Shown piece after piece: positions 39,691-51,791 of a DNA stretch of 64,000 bases. Positions within the stretch are counted from its first letter, which is position 1, and the number at the start of each line of letters is the position of its first letter. Origin of the DNA: Ustulina deusta (Eukaryota; Ascomycota; Sordariomycetes; Xylariales; Xylariaceae); assembly GCA_023159155.1 (NCBI GenBank), contig JAJNNX010000006.1, positions 1,536,001 to 1,600,000 of the forward strand, given 5' to 3'. Under the pieces are notes generated by a model. It searched no databases. It was not told where the DNA came from and was given only the letters and a program-made list of their open reading frames with translations. The translations under genes and the position numbers were made by a program.

Positions 39691-40434
39691 AGGCATCGTA
39701 CAACGCAAGGATCAAGTGATGTTGGATAGCTTCACAGACGGGGTAAGGATGAGAGCCATGTGACTGCAACATTCTTCCGTACAAAAGTGAAACAGCATAT
39801 AGCCGCATCACACACATTGCTTGTCTCTCGATCCGGCGGCTGGGAAGGGAGCCCAGAAGAGGGGAACGACCCCAAACGGTCGCTACCAAACGGCACGAAT
39901 AATTCTAGAACGTTTAACCCCAGCGAAGGATCCGCTGAAAAAACGTGGGGAACAAACAACCATTCGACGCGACGGAATGCCTGCACACCGGTCGTCCCGC
40001 TCACAGGCGGTGGTGGTATTCAAATTGCTACGACAGGCGCGCCCAGGGGGGAGGTCACACGTGGGCAGCTGACGGCCGTGGTAGATAGCGGACTGACTGC
40101 CGACGGCGCTGTGTGCCCTGCTAGGCAGGTCGATGATAAGAAGCCAACCCTAGGTTTTGGCGAGGTGGGTGGATGGTGATCACGATGAATCTTGCGTTAT
40201 CTCGTCCGAAACACGACCGGCTGTCTTCTCTTCTGTTACCCGCAACACTGCTTGGCCTGGACAGTGGACTATGGAGACGAAGTGCACAGCAGGTAGCTCG
40301 CACGCCGAGACGTGTGGAACGAAGCTGCTTTCTTTAGATTTGAAGTTATTCGGGGTAGTATGCCGATGTATACGGCATGTTAGACCAGGCGGCGCTGACG
40401 CAGCAAAGCAAGCGAATCTCGGGTATTTAGGTTT

Positions 40435-40671
40435 TTAGGTAGCGGGATGAGAAATAACCTTAGCTGGAAGGTAATCGAGGCCAATGCTAGCGATAACGAT
40501 GAGTGGGTGAATCATCCGAATCCAGGTGGTGAAGCGGACAGCGAGGGCGACAGAGACGACAAAGACGAGGAAAGCAAGAGCAGCCAACCAGACTTCTGGA
40601 TCATGAGCTGAGTTGTTTCCGCATACTTGGGAATATAGCGGTGAATCCTTTTCTGCTCAAACCTGCCCAGG
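40435..40671 (-). other. Open segment with two hydrophobic stretches, possible exon or relic
   Basis: It has no usable early ATG. It encodes DPEVWLAALAFLVFVVSVAL, then VRFTTWIRMIHPLIVIASIG and DYL, ending in TAA. The RF-T-x-R pattern followed by GLDYL loosely recalls the first helices of the fungal rhodopsin-like/PTH11-type membrane family (RFYTR followed by GLDDY). That resemblance is weak and inferred from memory. Confidence 0.25.
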
Positions 40672-40993
40672 AGGTCTTGTTGTATATGGTGGTGAAGGAA
40701 CGGCGAGGGAGGCGGGCTTATATAAGATGCTAAATAAGGTTGGACTGGGGGGTGGAGTGCGAGGAGAAAATGAAGACATCATGATGGATCACACCTGGGA
40801 GGGAGCTACATAAGTATGCATGTACTCTACATTACCTGAAGCCTGGGTGATGTACAGCTCTGGTCGCATTATTGCAGGTCTCCTATTAAGTAGGTACACA
40901 CCTAACCTACGATACCTACTGCAGAAGCGCCGGCGGCGTTTGACAGGACCAGTAACAGCACCTAGACCGGTACCTATAGACGAAGCCCTGGCC

Positions 40994-41036
40994 ACGGACC
41001 TGGCGGGGAGTGACCTTTGGCTCTAGCCAGGTCCGT
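40994..41036. repeat. Perfect 11-bp inverted repeat with 21-bp loop
   Basis: ACGGACCTGGC at 40994-41004 pairs with GCCAGGTCCGT at 41026-41036. A further copy of GGACCTGGCG lies near 41178. Confidence 0.75.
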
Positions 41037-41111
41037 TCCAGGTACCTAAAACCTAACAACAAAAGGTTCTTAGTGGGTCAGCCCGGACCGATACAGCGGT
41101 TCCATAAGAGG

Positions 41112-41130
41112 TACCTACCTAAGGTAGGTA
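41112..41130. repeat. TACCTACCT/AGGTAGGTA palindrome
   Basis: Nine-base arms around a single A. It belongs to a motif scattered through the window: TACCTAGGTA at 22784 and 30296, and related tracts near 11994, 13980, 48692 and 61510. Confidence 0.7.
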
Positions 41131-42588
41131 TCCGTCCACTTCCATTTGCGTGTGTCCCACCTGCTGTCCCCAGCAAGGACCTGGCGAGGCCTGGGTACTA
41201 GTGCACCTGCTCAGTGGTGAGGTAGCGGTCCCGATGCCTCAAGAGCTGGAGAGCTAGTCTGCGCTACTCCGTAGTGCACTCCGTGCCCACCGCATGGAAA
41301 TTTTTCAGACGGGACGCGTGAGAGCATGACAGAGCCGACCTGGCCTTGCTCGGTCGTCACTGACTTGTTGACTGCAACTTGGGTGCGCACCTCCATGCCT
41401 CGCCTCACATACACCTGGCATGCTACAGCAGTCCATACTGCGTGCTTACACCACCGGTACCGACCTACCATGCCTACCTACTACGCTACCTACCTCGTAC
41501 ATACATCCTAACCCGCCTCCTGCCTTCATGTACTTACCTACATACACTGCTATCTACTACTTCTACATGCTGGCCGACTTACACACATTCCTTACACCAA
41601 CAACTGCCTGGGTGGTAACCTACCTTCTCGACATTTGCTCCCTTTTCTTCGCTCCAAACACCTTCTGCTCACTTATCTGACTTGCTTACTCGGTCCGCCT
41701 TCAACTTCTTCATCTTGCTCGGGGCGTGTCTGCGTCAGGCTTCGTGTGCTTCCAGATACCATACCATATCATACCATACTGCCGCCTCTTAATCCGAACT
41801 GTCTGGCGGCGTTGAGGCAATACGCACATGGCGTTCGACGTCTTGTCTTGTCTTTGATATGACCATACATCCATCAGCCCCCTGCCTGATCTTGTAATAC
41901 TAATCTATAGTATTCGTCGAGTACCGCCGGCCATCTCGCTTTCAGCTATCAGATCGTACACTTACAAACGCTTGCTCTTTTGGTCCGATTTTGGGCTGAG
42001 ACCAGCGTAAATACCAGCACTTTTGTTCGGGCTTCCGTAATCCACAAGACGGTCCATCTACTGCGCTCTGGTATTGGCGCATCCCGATACTTCATTGCAG
42101 CTTTCCGCTCTCCTCCGGTTATAAGTCGACCGTGACTTGTGGGAGTCGTCTTTGCCCAAGTGCTCGTTACTTTTATGTTCACATTGAAAAGCGATCTGTT
42201 GGACAAAGTCGCCCGTGTTGGCACCTTGGTGGGCACATATTTCGGTTACGTACTTAAGCCTTTTTTGTTGGTGCTCCGAGGTCGCATTTCAACGCTTGAA
42301 ATTGTCACTCCGACTTGCTTCGCTTGGGGACGGCCTCGCTCGGTTGTAACTCGGGACTAGCCGTGCACGCGTGTGTTTGATGTGGAATGCCATTCCCCTT
42401 CGCAACTTTTGATCCCATCAATCGTTATTAATATTCCATCTTGCTGACCGCCCTCGCCCACAAGCTATGAATCAGAAACATACGTCGATCCGACTCCTGG
42501 TATTCGTGAATAACGGAAGACATTGGCAAGTAGAACGGAAAGCAGTCTCTGGGGCGATAGAACGCTGCCGCCGTGAGCATCGTACAAG

Positions 42589-44176
42589 ATGGCGCAGGAG
42601 CAGACGGTGTTGCCCAAGGGGATTGTGCTCAACAGAGACGCTATCTACGCTGAAATAGCAAAGTACGACGTCATACCAGTGGAACAAATTCTCAGGGCTT
42701 GCCATGGTAAAATAGCCCTTCCCATCCTGGGTGACTAGGAGTGTCTAATTCCCAGCATAGTTTTCTCTACAACATCTCGGGAATTATATGATCCTACCGC
42801 GAGACGATTGGAGAACTTCTGGACACGTGTGCTCGGCGGCGATCGTCGCTACCTTTCCGGTAGAGTCATCGCGCGACTGTTCAAGGATATTTCTGAGGAA
42901 GCGTCCTTTGTTAAGTTACGCGGCCCAGATAATAGATATGAACCTGTGAGTTTCGACTAAGCCTGTATCGGGTAACTCGCTAATTATGTACTCGTAGCCT
43001 TCTCCTAGATCTTCAGCTTCTAGGCCACCCGATGCTGAAGCTACCTCTTTGGCGTCTGCATCGAAGCCAAAACCCAAACCTACAACATCCTTTACCAAGC
43101 CCCCCCGTCCCATTCTAAAGAGGCCTAGAGGGCCTTCAGCTTCAGGACCCCGGCCGACAGCTCGATTCGTATCACCACCTGAATCTGGAGTTGATGAAGA
43201 TAGCGCTGAGCGGGACGGGATCACAACTTCTACGACAGCCAAGGACTCGGGCAGCTCAACAGCTAAGGACGAAAAGTCAAAAGGACGTTCTCACAAATCA
43301 AAGAAGAAAGCGACGGCCTTTGTAGCATCGGCAACCTCTAGACGACGGCCTGGGCTTCCTCGAAGATCTAGCTCACAATCTTCTGCTGCAGCTTCTGACG
43401 TCGGACCCAAAGAAGGAGACTCGTCGCTGGGGTCCAAATACGATGGTTCGCAGAGCTCGGTACCAACAATACTAGAGAAGCCAGAACAACAATCAGCTAG
43501 TACGAAAAAAGGGAAAGGAACTACAGGTATAAGCGCGAAGGCTGCTGGGAAACGCCCTATAACCCAGTCACGTGTGGAGAAAACAGTGTCGAAACCCGGA
43601 AATGTGTGGAGTAGCCAGTCCCAAAACGAGGCCCCCCGAGCTGAACAGGACAACACCCAAACTGAACCACAACACTCGGCTGAACCGGGTTCGAGAGGGA
43701 AAGCCGTGGAGGGTCCTGGGGACCGCTCTACGATTTCCTCATCCGCCGCTGTTCAAAGGAAAGATGCACAACAGCATCCACCCTTCGAATCCTCGCCATC
43801 AATGACCAGGTCCTCTTCCGATGCTGGTCCTATCCGCCCGACATCGCGAGAGGTAAGCCGGCCTTTCGTCCCACCATCTAGCTTAATGTCGTCGACCCTA
43901 GCTAAGCTTGATACCTCGGTGATTGGTCAGGGAACAATTTCCGGGTTCGCGGAGAGCACTCCCACTCAATGCCCCACTCAAGGACGAACCAGAGAGAGTG
44001 GTAGTGAAGGGGCCCAAGAAATAGCATCCCAAACCTCTGGCGGCTCCGGGCTACTTGGTCGGCAATTGACCCCTACCCAACCCAGTTCCACAGCTACGAT
44101 ACCTTTAGCCCGTTCCAAAAGCCAGCTGTCAATACTACTTGACCGAACGGTCGAGCAAAAAAAATCTAAGCGCTGA
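42589..44176 (+). CDS. Hypothetical protein, 493 aa, ordered N-terminus and Ser/Pro/Lys-rich tail
   Basis: I do not recognise the family. Three exons: 42589-42706, 42761-42945 and 42998-44176. The introns are 54 and 52 bp, each with a CTAAT branch site and a TAG acceptor, and the total is exactly 494 codons. The start has a strong context (AAGATGG). Residues 1-101 look folded and helical, with IYAEIAKYDVIPVEQILRAC and LENFWTRVLGGDRRYLSGRV. After residue about 101 the protein becomes low-complexity, rich in Ser, Thr, Pro, Lys and Gln, with basic patches (KKGKGTTG, KSKKKATAF), suggesting a disordered nuclear or scaffold-type tail. The N-terminal block probably defines a small fungal-specific family; function is unknown. 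Confidence 0.75.
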
Positions 44177-47100
44177 TCACTACCAGAAAGCATGTGCTAA
44201 CGATTATAACATGGGTACCGTCAGTATTCATTCAACATAATTCCCACCAGGCGCCAGAAAATACCTTTCAGTGACGTCAGTTCAATACAGGTTACCTACA
44301 TGGAAGAAGGAAAACGTAGAAAAAAGTGTACTTTTTTGAGGCCGGATTTCATGGATAAGCAGCATCTTTCCTAACTACAGCGACCCAAGCGGTTACAAAA
44401 AAGGTGTTAATGCATCAATGGCTTTCATACATAGCATCGGCGTTGGATGATTTTATGGGGTAGTAATACTTCGAGCTTGTCAGGTACATTTTGAAGACAA
44501 ATAAGACCGCAGCAACATTGGATTGGTCTTCTTCAACACAATGCAGGCTCTTTTCCCAAGCTTTGTTGGAACAGAGAGCATCAGACAGGCTCCGCTTTGA
44601 GGAGCATTATTGCGAGATAGGTAACTGCAAAAACATACAGACAGAGCCATAATTGTACCAAGATTATTTTCCAAAAGGCAGGTTTTGAGGTGTTCCTACA
44701 CTACAGTGAATTGGTACGACTTGGCTGTATATGCTGTTGGAAGGCTCGGCTGGCCATTCAAAGAGTACCTAGAACTTTTATGCCGCAATATCAGTTGCTG
44801 TAATCTCAAATCTCAACCCCTGCCAGTCTAGGGCACCCCTAGTACTGTGCGACTGTGTGTACATTAGGCCATCTTGATATCAACACCTGCCCTTCACGTA
44901 TGGGTTCATGACTCGGGCGGAATCGGAAAGAGTCGAGCTTGGAAACAGCCCGTGACAATCCGATTTCATCCATCACAGTTTGAGGTTTTTGGTGCAGAAT
45001 GGGAACGATCCGGTTCTAAGACTACACGTGATGCCTTCCTGTGCGCAAAAGTCTGCTGGGCCCATTGTTACCCGAGTTAGGTATTCAGAGATCCACGACA
45101 TGTGTGCTTGGGGTGGCCCCAGTTGTTGATATTATACTGCTGAGACCAGGTAAAGCCTATCCTGCTCTCCACAACTCAAGTTTGTGAACACAATGTCACT
45201 CAAGTAAAGAGCCGGGCATTCATTGTGTGATAGATGCAGGTTGACTATCGAGTGTATTATGCCTGTTCACATCTGTGTATAAGCTTAGGAAATTTACACG
45301 AGGGTCATGTTGTCATTGTATGCAAGAGAATGCAACCAGAATTCTTCTACTTACGTACAAGTATAGGTTTGCGTTATGGGGCATGCACTTCTTCAATTTC
45401 TTTACCTGCAGACTGCAGATGTCCGGTGACTATCCCGTCTGACAGAGAGGGCTAGATACCCACCGGCGCGCACTAGTAGGTGTTTTCCAGAATTAGAAGA
45501 TGCCGCAAAAACCCAGCACTCGCTCATCATTGGGCAGGGGAGCACGCTCGAGTTGTTCCTCCGGAACACAATATAAGTCGGGTCTAGTGTACTTTCAAGG
45601 AAGTAGACTACCGGTAGGCCTTCAATGAAAGACAAAATCACAAGCCCCCCACGGGGCTGGTAAGCTTGACAAAGCGTCGAATACCCAACTACGTCAGTTC
45701 TGGGCGCCAATTCCAGCCTAAAGAACGTGCAACACGACAATGGTCAAAGACCATGTCGTTGTGGTGTCAGTTCCACCTCAAAATCCCGCCCAAATCCTCT
45801 GGATAGCTAGGTACTCTCCCCGGCTTGGCCCCTCAGAAACCGCTTCAACCCCTATACAGAGAGTTACAACAGGTCACCGACCGCAAGGTTCCCCCTTGCT
45901 TCAATTCGTGGGGGTAGGCGAACGTGCCTTCATCTTGCATCATGTTTGCAGGGCGAGCACCATGACATAATCATCCATTCACCGCTTATATGCCAACTAG
46001 CCGTTTTGCTCGCCTTCCCTCGCCACAGGTTGATATCCAAATGCGGCAGGTTAACAGCCAGGATGAGACCGCTCTCCCCGGACCGGCCCCTGGCCTGTCT
46101 CGGGTCTAGGCCAGGAGAACGTGGGGACTCGAAATAAATGAACCAATTTTTTTCTCATGTCGAAAACAAATACCTATGCCACGTTGCTTGGCCTGCTTTA
46201 CACGATAATTCTGCACACCTGCCTACCGTAACAACTGGGACGGGCTAAGGGGTCGGCAATGACGTTAAGTGGTTCCAGCGAGCCATCCGCTTTTGCACCG
46301 CTTCACTGCATATGTAATAGGCAGCCAACCAGTTTCTGGCTTCGAAGCCCAGCCGCCTCAACCAACTGTGACGGCTCAATACCGCCTCATACTCGTGCTT
46401 TGCTTGGTTGGTGGTGCGTGGAGAGAGCGCTGTCCCGAGCCCAAGCTGATAACTAATCAAGCACGATGAGAGACAGATAACTGACACAGAGTCAAGGTAG
46501 GTAGTTGCTTTGATGCATCATGGCCACATGCGACGTGACGTGACAGGTCATTTTTTTCTTCTCACCCCCTCCCCTACCCCCTACCCTACCCCCCGAACCC
46601 CCCAAGAATAAACCTGGACAGAAGTGGAAACAACCCAACCCGACAGACAGCAAGTACACTAAGCCCGGTTAACCGTTCCTTGGCCGTTTTTGGGTAACCT
46701 TTCAATAAAAGACCCTTCACTGTCCCTTGCGGCTGAAAAACCACCGCCTTCCGGGGACGCCTTTTGCGAAGATCGCCAGAGCTCGGGGTGATCCCGAGAC
46801 GTCATCCTATACAGACGGACCAGAACAAATACCCTGTCTCCCGATTTAAGCTTATCAGACCCTGATTTGTCCCACTCGACATGGTCATCATGTTACGCGG
46901 CAACCACCTACCTACTTCGTAACAGTTCGTAATGCAGAAAAAGCCATGAACACGCAATCAATCGGGAGGGGGAAGGGGGATTTGGAAAAACAAACGATGC
47001 AACTCCGTCCCGCGGAGAAGTTAAAAAAAAACCAAAAATTAACGACGGAAACCCTGGCGTGGCATTTCGGGCACGTTATCAAAATGCCTCTCTGTAATTG

Positions 47101-48422
47101 GTAGTGGGAGAGAGACACGTTACTACTAGTAGGGAATCCCACGATCTTACTTAAGAAGGACAGATGCGTCTGTCAACTCCTGCCAAGCCTGGAGGCGTCA
47201 TTGATAGCCAGGGGCATGACAACCTGACAGATACTGCAGTAGACATCTCGACATGGCGATTGAAGATCGCAAATTGTGTGGGGGGTTCGTGGATGCGGGC
47301 GGGATGGGCCGTGGTCTTACACTCGCTCATGTGACTACGCCGCCGTTTTATGCCTCTATCTTACGGACGTGTTACTATTGGATACTACTACTGCGGCGCG
47401 TGATGAGAACTGCTAGAACCAGCACCATGGAATGGACAAATCTGACTTGTAGTGTATGACATCGCATGTGATGACCTGCATACTCACTCTGTGTTTTTCA
47501 GTTGCGTTATAGATAGAGGCTATCATCTATATACGATTCTGCTAGGAGCCATGTTAGATTACGTATGCTATAATTGACACGCGTATATTGACCATCTTTG
47601 CTCCATGGTAATGGATTAATGAAAAGTGATGAGAGACGTTATTCGAGGGTCTTCTCTGGCGGACCTGCAAACCGAATTCTTGGTATTTGATAAGATATAT
47701 TGTATAAACCAAAGGCAAAATGAGAGAATATTTATAGTAACAAGACTCTAGGTTAAATGGCCAAGCCATGCTTTCCATATGAACTACAGTGATGACTAAA
47801 ATAATCCCAGGACCTTTGCTATGGCAGATAGTTAACGCTTTTAACAAGGAATAGATACTGGCTGTACAAAAACAAAACTGCCAACGAGCAAGGCAGAGGA
47901 GGCAATAGATAGGGTTTCTGCCTCTGTCGTCGGATATCAGCATTGAATTGCGAGACCACGATTAATCCAGATCGCTCATCTACTCGAGTGCTCAAAGGCT
48001 GTAGAAACAAAAACTCTTCACAAACTGCGGGAGAGGTGGATTGATAAAGTCCCCAAACTAGAAACAATCTACTAGTAGGTATAGCTTGACGATATCTCCG
48101 GCATTACACGACGACGCGGTAGAAGAGCAGCAGGCAGCAAAGCTATCGATCAATATACATACCACGCGGCCGCGCGTTATCCATACGCACAACCAAGCCG
48201 ACAATCCAAGTACTTAGTAAGTACCTACGAAAGAAGAAGAAATAAAAAAAACCACCACCGATACCACGAGAGATCCGGCTAATCCAGATAAACCATCCAT
48301 GACACAACCTCTAAGCGAACCACCACCAAGCCCGCCGCCGTATTTCCCTCAATACAGTAACAAAGCGAAGATCGCTGCCGGCTATCTGCTTCCGCCTTCT
48401 ATTAATACCTCCCAGGTATACC

Positions 48423-48447
48423 CAGACAGATAGACAGGCAGACAGGC

Positions 48448-48480
<33 letters not shown>

Positions 48481-48481
48481 G
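48423..48481 (+). repeat. (CAGA)n microsatellite, about 59 bp
   Basis: Mostly CAGA units with a few GGCA or TAGA variants at the left end. Confidence 0.9.
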
Positions 48482-48530
48482 CCCTACCTCCACACGATAG
48501 TCGACCTTCTGCTCGCCATCAGCGTGATTT

Positions 48531-48563
48531 TCCGTCCATCCGTCCATCCGTCCATCCATCCAT
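48531..48563 (+). repeat. (TCCG/TCCA)n microsatellite
   Basis: Eight four-base TCCG/TCCA-type units, 50 bp to the right of the CAGA repeat. Confidence 0.85.
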
Positions 48564-48874
48564 GAACCAGTCACTCACTCAGCCGTACCCGTCGCCGCAG
48601 CAAGAAAAGCAAAAAGGCGGCCGGCCAAGCGGCCGGCAAAAAAAAAACAAAAAAAACACCACCGCCACCACCACCACCATCCTTCCGAGTACCTACCTAC
48701 ATACCTACCTACCTGCCTACTTTACCCATAGCTACTAGTAGGTACGCAGCGCACAGCACCTACCCAGGCAATGTATCCATCCATGCAACCAGGCCTCTCA
48801 CCAGGCGCCAAGTGGCGACTCCCTCGACAAGGCAACGCGCGGAGCAGCAAGGGTTCTTTCCCTCTTTACTGTGA

Positions 48875-48939
48875 TGTATTGTATTGTATTGTATTGTATC
48901 AATCAAATCATGCACACACACACACACACACACACACAC
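48875..48939 (+). repeat. (TGTAT)5 and (CA)n microsatellites
   Basis: TGTAT units at 48875-48899 are followed by an uninterrupted CA run at 48913-48939. Confidence 0.9.
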
Positions 48940-49592
48940 GCAAAAATAACCTAAAAAAACCGGATATGTGTCCGAGCTTCCCCTATCGATTCTGGAACCC
49001 GGGGAATGGCGCGAGAAAATGGGGGATGGGTGAAAAAATGACCCTCCTCTGCCCTGCCTGTCTGCCCCCCCTCCCCAGTCATCCCCATTCCCAGCCGGCT
49101 ATGATCGTGGTTGGCTGAGAGCGAGTAGCAAGGAAAAGACATCGGGCGAATCATCTCTTCTCGTCGGGCATGCCACGGGACCTAAAGTCGTCTTTTGGTG
49201 ACGCATGCTAGAATATCTTCGGCCATGGCGTGCCCACATATTCTCGGGGGAGAAAAAAAAGAGTGATGGAATATTCTCTCATGTTGGGTGTTGCGTTAGC
49301 GTCGTGACGACGGTGGTACCGACCTGTCGGCTGCGAGCCCAAAGTGTTCTTTCTGAGCAGATAGACGCTTGAGCAAAGGTTCATGCGGGCAGATGGAGTC
49401 TCTAGTCGGGAGCAAGAGACGAGGAACCATTAAGACTAGGCATATGTCTCAGAAGGTCGTTGCCTCTCCTTGTTTATTTATTCGTGTCATTTGGCTTTTC
49501 TATTTTGTAACTACTACCTACGCCATAGACACCGGCGTAAGCACCAAGTGCGCCATATACTACGCTGGAAGGTCAACGGCCCCCAATATGCT

Positions 49593-51477
49593 TTACATTC
49601 TAAAGACGCCGAATTTCGTATCACCTGGCTTAATCTCATTCCTACCGCCCATCGCAGCCCGGAGTCCTAAACCGAGATATCGCCGTGTGTGTTGTGGCGG
49701 AATTATGCCGTCATCCTAGGTGCACAGAGTTAGCTGGCGAGACGCAACCGCATGAAATAACAAGGGAATACCATGACGCGGAATTGACTTACCCATAACC
49801 TCGCAGAAGAAAATACAGCGTCACTCTCGCGCTCAATCCGATCCCGGAGTTCGGGGTCGGCCTTCTGGCCAACAGTCTGCATAACATTGGCAAGCTGCTC
49901 GCTGCCCATGACACCAATGCGCGCATTGGGCCACATCCACAGGAAGCGAGGCGAGTATGCGCGTCCACACATACCGTAGTTTCCGGCGCCATACGATCCG
50001 CCTACCACAACCGTGAATTTGGGTACATCGGCGCAGGCAACCGCCGTGACGAGCTTGGCGCCATGTTTGGCAATACCATCACGCTCAGCCTGAGCACCGA
50101 CCATGAAGCCACTGATATTCTGTAGGAAAACTAAGGGGATGCCACGCTGCGCGCAAAGCTCGATGAAGTGCGCCCCTTTTTGGGCTGACGAGCCGAACAG
50201 AATTCCATTGTTCGCCACGATGCCCACCTTGTGTCCGTAGATCTGGGCGAACCCCGTTACGAGCGTTGTGCCAAAGTCCCGTTTGAACTCAGAGAAGTGA
50301 GAACCGTCGACAACGCGCGCGATCACCTCGTGAATCGGCAAAGGCTTTCGCAGATTTGTCGAGGCGATGCCTAGAAGCTCAGACTCGGAATACAGGGGCG
50401 GGGCGTAGGTCTCTGCGGGTGGCGCCGCCTTATGGGGCCAGTTTAGGTTGCTGATGCAGCGCCGCGCGAGTACGATGGCGTGTGCATCATCGACCGCCAG
50501 ATAGTCTGATACACCGGACACCGAGGTGTGTAACGTGCCGCCACCTAGCTCTTCAGCTGACACTTCTTCTCCCGTGGCTGCCTTCACCAACGGAGGCCCC
50601 GCTAGAAAGATATGGCCCTGCTTCTCCACGATGATATTCTCGTCACTCATAGCGGGCACGTAGGCACCGCCAGCTGTGCATAGCCCCATGACTACCGAGA
50701 TTTGGGGGATGCCCTGCGAGCTCATCCTCGCCTGGTTGTAGAATATGCGGCCGAAGTGCTCGCGGTCAGGGAAGACGTCCGACTGGTGCGGGAGGTTGGC
50801 GCCCCCGGAATCTACCAAGTATATGCATCTGCAGACAATCTAGTGATTAGCCCGAGTCCCGCATCAGTGAAGCTAGCTCGATTAGATCTACCAACATACG
50901 GCAGTTTGTTCTCTTTTGCCACTTCCTGTGCCCTCAAGTGCTTTTTGACCGTAATTGGGTAGTACGTGCCACCCTTGACTGTGCTGTCGTTTGCGACAAT
51001 AACACAAGTCACGCCCTCGACCACGCCAACACCCGTGATGATGGCACCGGCAGGGACGTCGGCTTCGGGGTAGAGCTCGTGGCCGGCGAGGGGCGAGAGC
51101 TCCATGAAGGTGGTGCCGGGGTCGGTCAATGCCGTGACACGGTCTCGCGGCAGCATCTTCTTCCTGGCGATGTGCTTCTCCCTAGCTCTGGCGGAGCCGC
51201 CAGCCTGGACCGCCCGTGTCAGCTGCTCCAGCCGGGCCATGGCCTCGCCCATGAGCCGCTCATTCTCGCGGAACTCATCGGAGCTGGTGTCTACATTGCT
51301 CTGTAACACGGATACTGCACTCGCCTGGTAAGGCGCTGTATAAGAGGCAATAGTTCGGGCGGGCGCTGTTGCGGGATGTGGAGGAGCTCGGCGAGGGGCA
51401 GCTGTGCGTCGGGGGCATTGTCTACTCAATTGGCGGGAGAGACCCAAGAGATCCCGCGAGGACCGTGACATGGACAT
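49593..51477 (-). CDS. mccB: Methylcrotonoyl-CoA carboxylase beta subunit, mitochondrial, 578 aa
   Basis: This is the carboxyltransferase subunit of 3-methylcrotonyl-CoA carboxylase. It moves CO2 from biotin on the alpha subunit to 3-methylcrotonyl-CoA in leucine breakdown. Exons are 51477-50900, 50828-49793 and 49715-49593. The introns are 71 bp (GTATGT donor, restoring [16 protein letters not shown]) and 77 bp (GTAAGT donor). The last exon supplies [18 protein letters not shown] and the stop. Total is 579 codons, normal for the family. The first 50 residues are rich in Arg, Ser and Ala, as in a mitochondrial targeting peptide. Clear carboxyltransferase motifs include [31 protein letters not shown] and [18 protein letters not shown]. 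It is divergent from isovaleryl-CoA dehydrogenase, the enzyme just before it in the pathway. Confidence 0.96.
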
Positions 51478-51791
51478 GGGGGGATTCTATGCAAGTCGCT
51501 GCCTTCGCAGTATCTCTCGCCTGAAGAAGGGACTTGATAAGAGAACTGCACAAGAATTGGGGAGAATGGAAGGGGCATCCGGTAGTTACGTAGACTGTCT
51601 TGGTCGTGCATTCCGTGAAGGAATGACGGATGATCGCCTGCTCGGCCCGCTTGTAGCCGCGGGCAGCCGTTTCTAGCAGCGCAATTCCCGAGACATTCAG
51701 CCGGCATCGAACTTCCCATTTCTACTTTTCTTCTGCTCGCGCGCTTGAGATTTCCAATGCATTTCCAGTTCTCGGTTGAACCATCCAACAA
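51478..51791. promoter_or_regulatory. Shared divergent promoter of the leucine-catabolism pair
   Basis: The 314 bp between the two start codons must drive both genes. It contains an inverted repeat CATTCC-N5-GGAATG (51609-51625) and a GCCCGC-N8-GCGGGC hairpin (51645-51664) that holds CCG-N10-CGG, a layout bound by some fungal Zn2Cys6 dimers. A pyrimidine-rich stretch (about 51715-51740) precedes the plus-strand start. Regulator binding is inference. Confidence 0.6.

Larger units (their letters stand above)
35396..42588. other. Largely gene-free stretch
   Basis: No gene can be assembled from 35.4 to 39.3 kb. Two minus-strand open segments with membrane-like composition occur at about 39393-39690 and 40435-40671 and are listed separately. 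From 40.8 to 41.6 kb there are hairpins and many TACCTA motifs. A CATAC-type low-complexity run lies at 41757-41781. Confidence 0.4.
44177..49592. other. Gene-free stretch with simple repeats
   Basis: No gene was found. It contains a C-rich tract at about 46563-46615, and a cluster of microsatellites at 48.4-48.94 kb just after purine- and pyrimidine-rich runs. Hydrophobic minus-strand frames at 47554-48067 overlap in different frames and look like chance in AT-rich DNA. Confidence 0.4.

Noticed and set aside
46563..46615. Interstitial telomere-like C-rich tract
   Set aside because: CCCTA-like words occur, but there is no regular CCCTAA array; it reads as a plain C-rich low-complexity tract.
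47554..48067. Hydrophobic minus-strand frames
   Set aside because: The two overlapping frames are mutually exclusive. Their hydrophobicity reflects AT-rich DNA rather than membrane segments with proper flanking charges.
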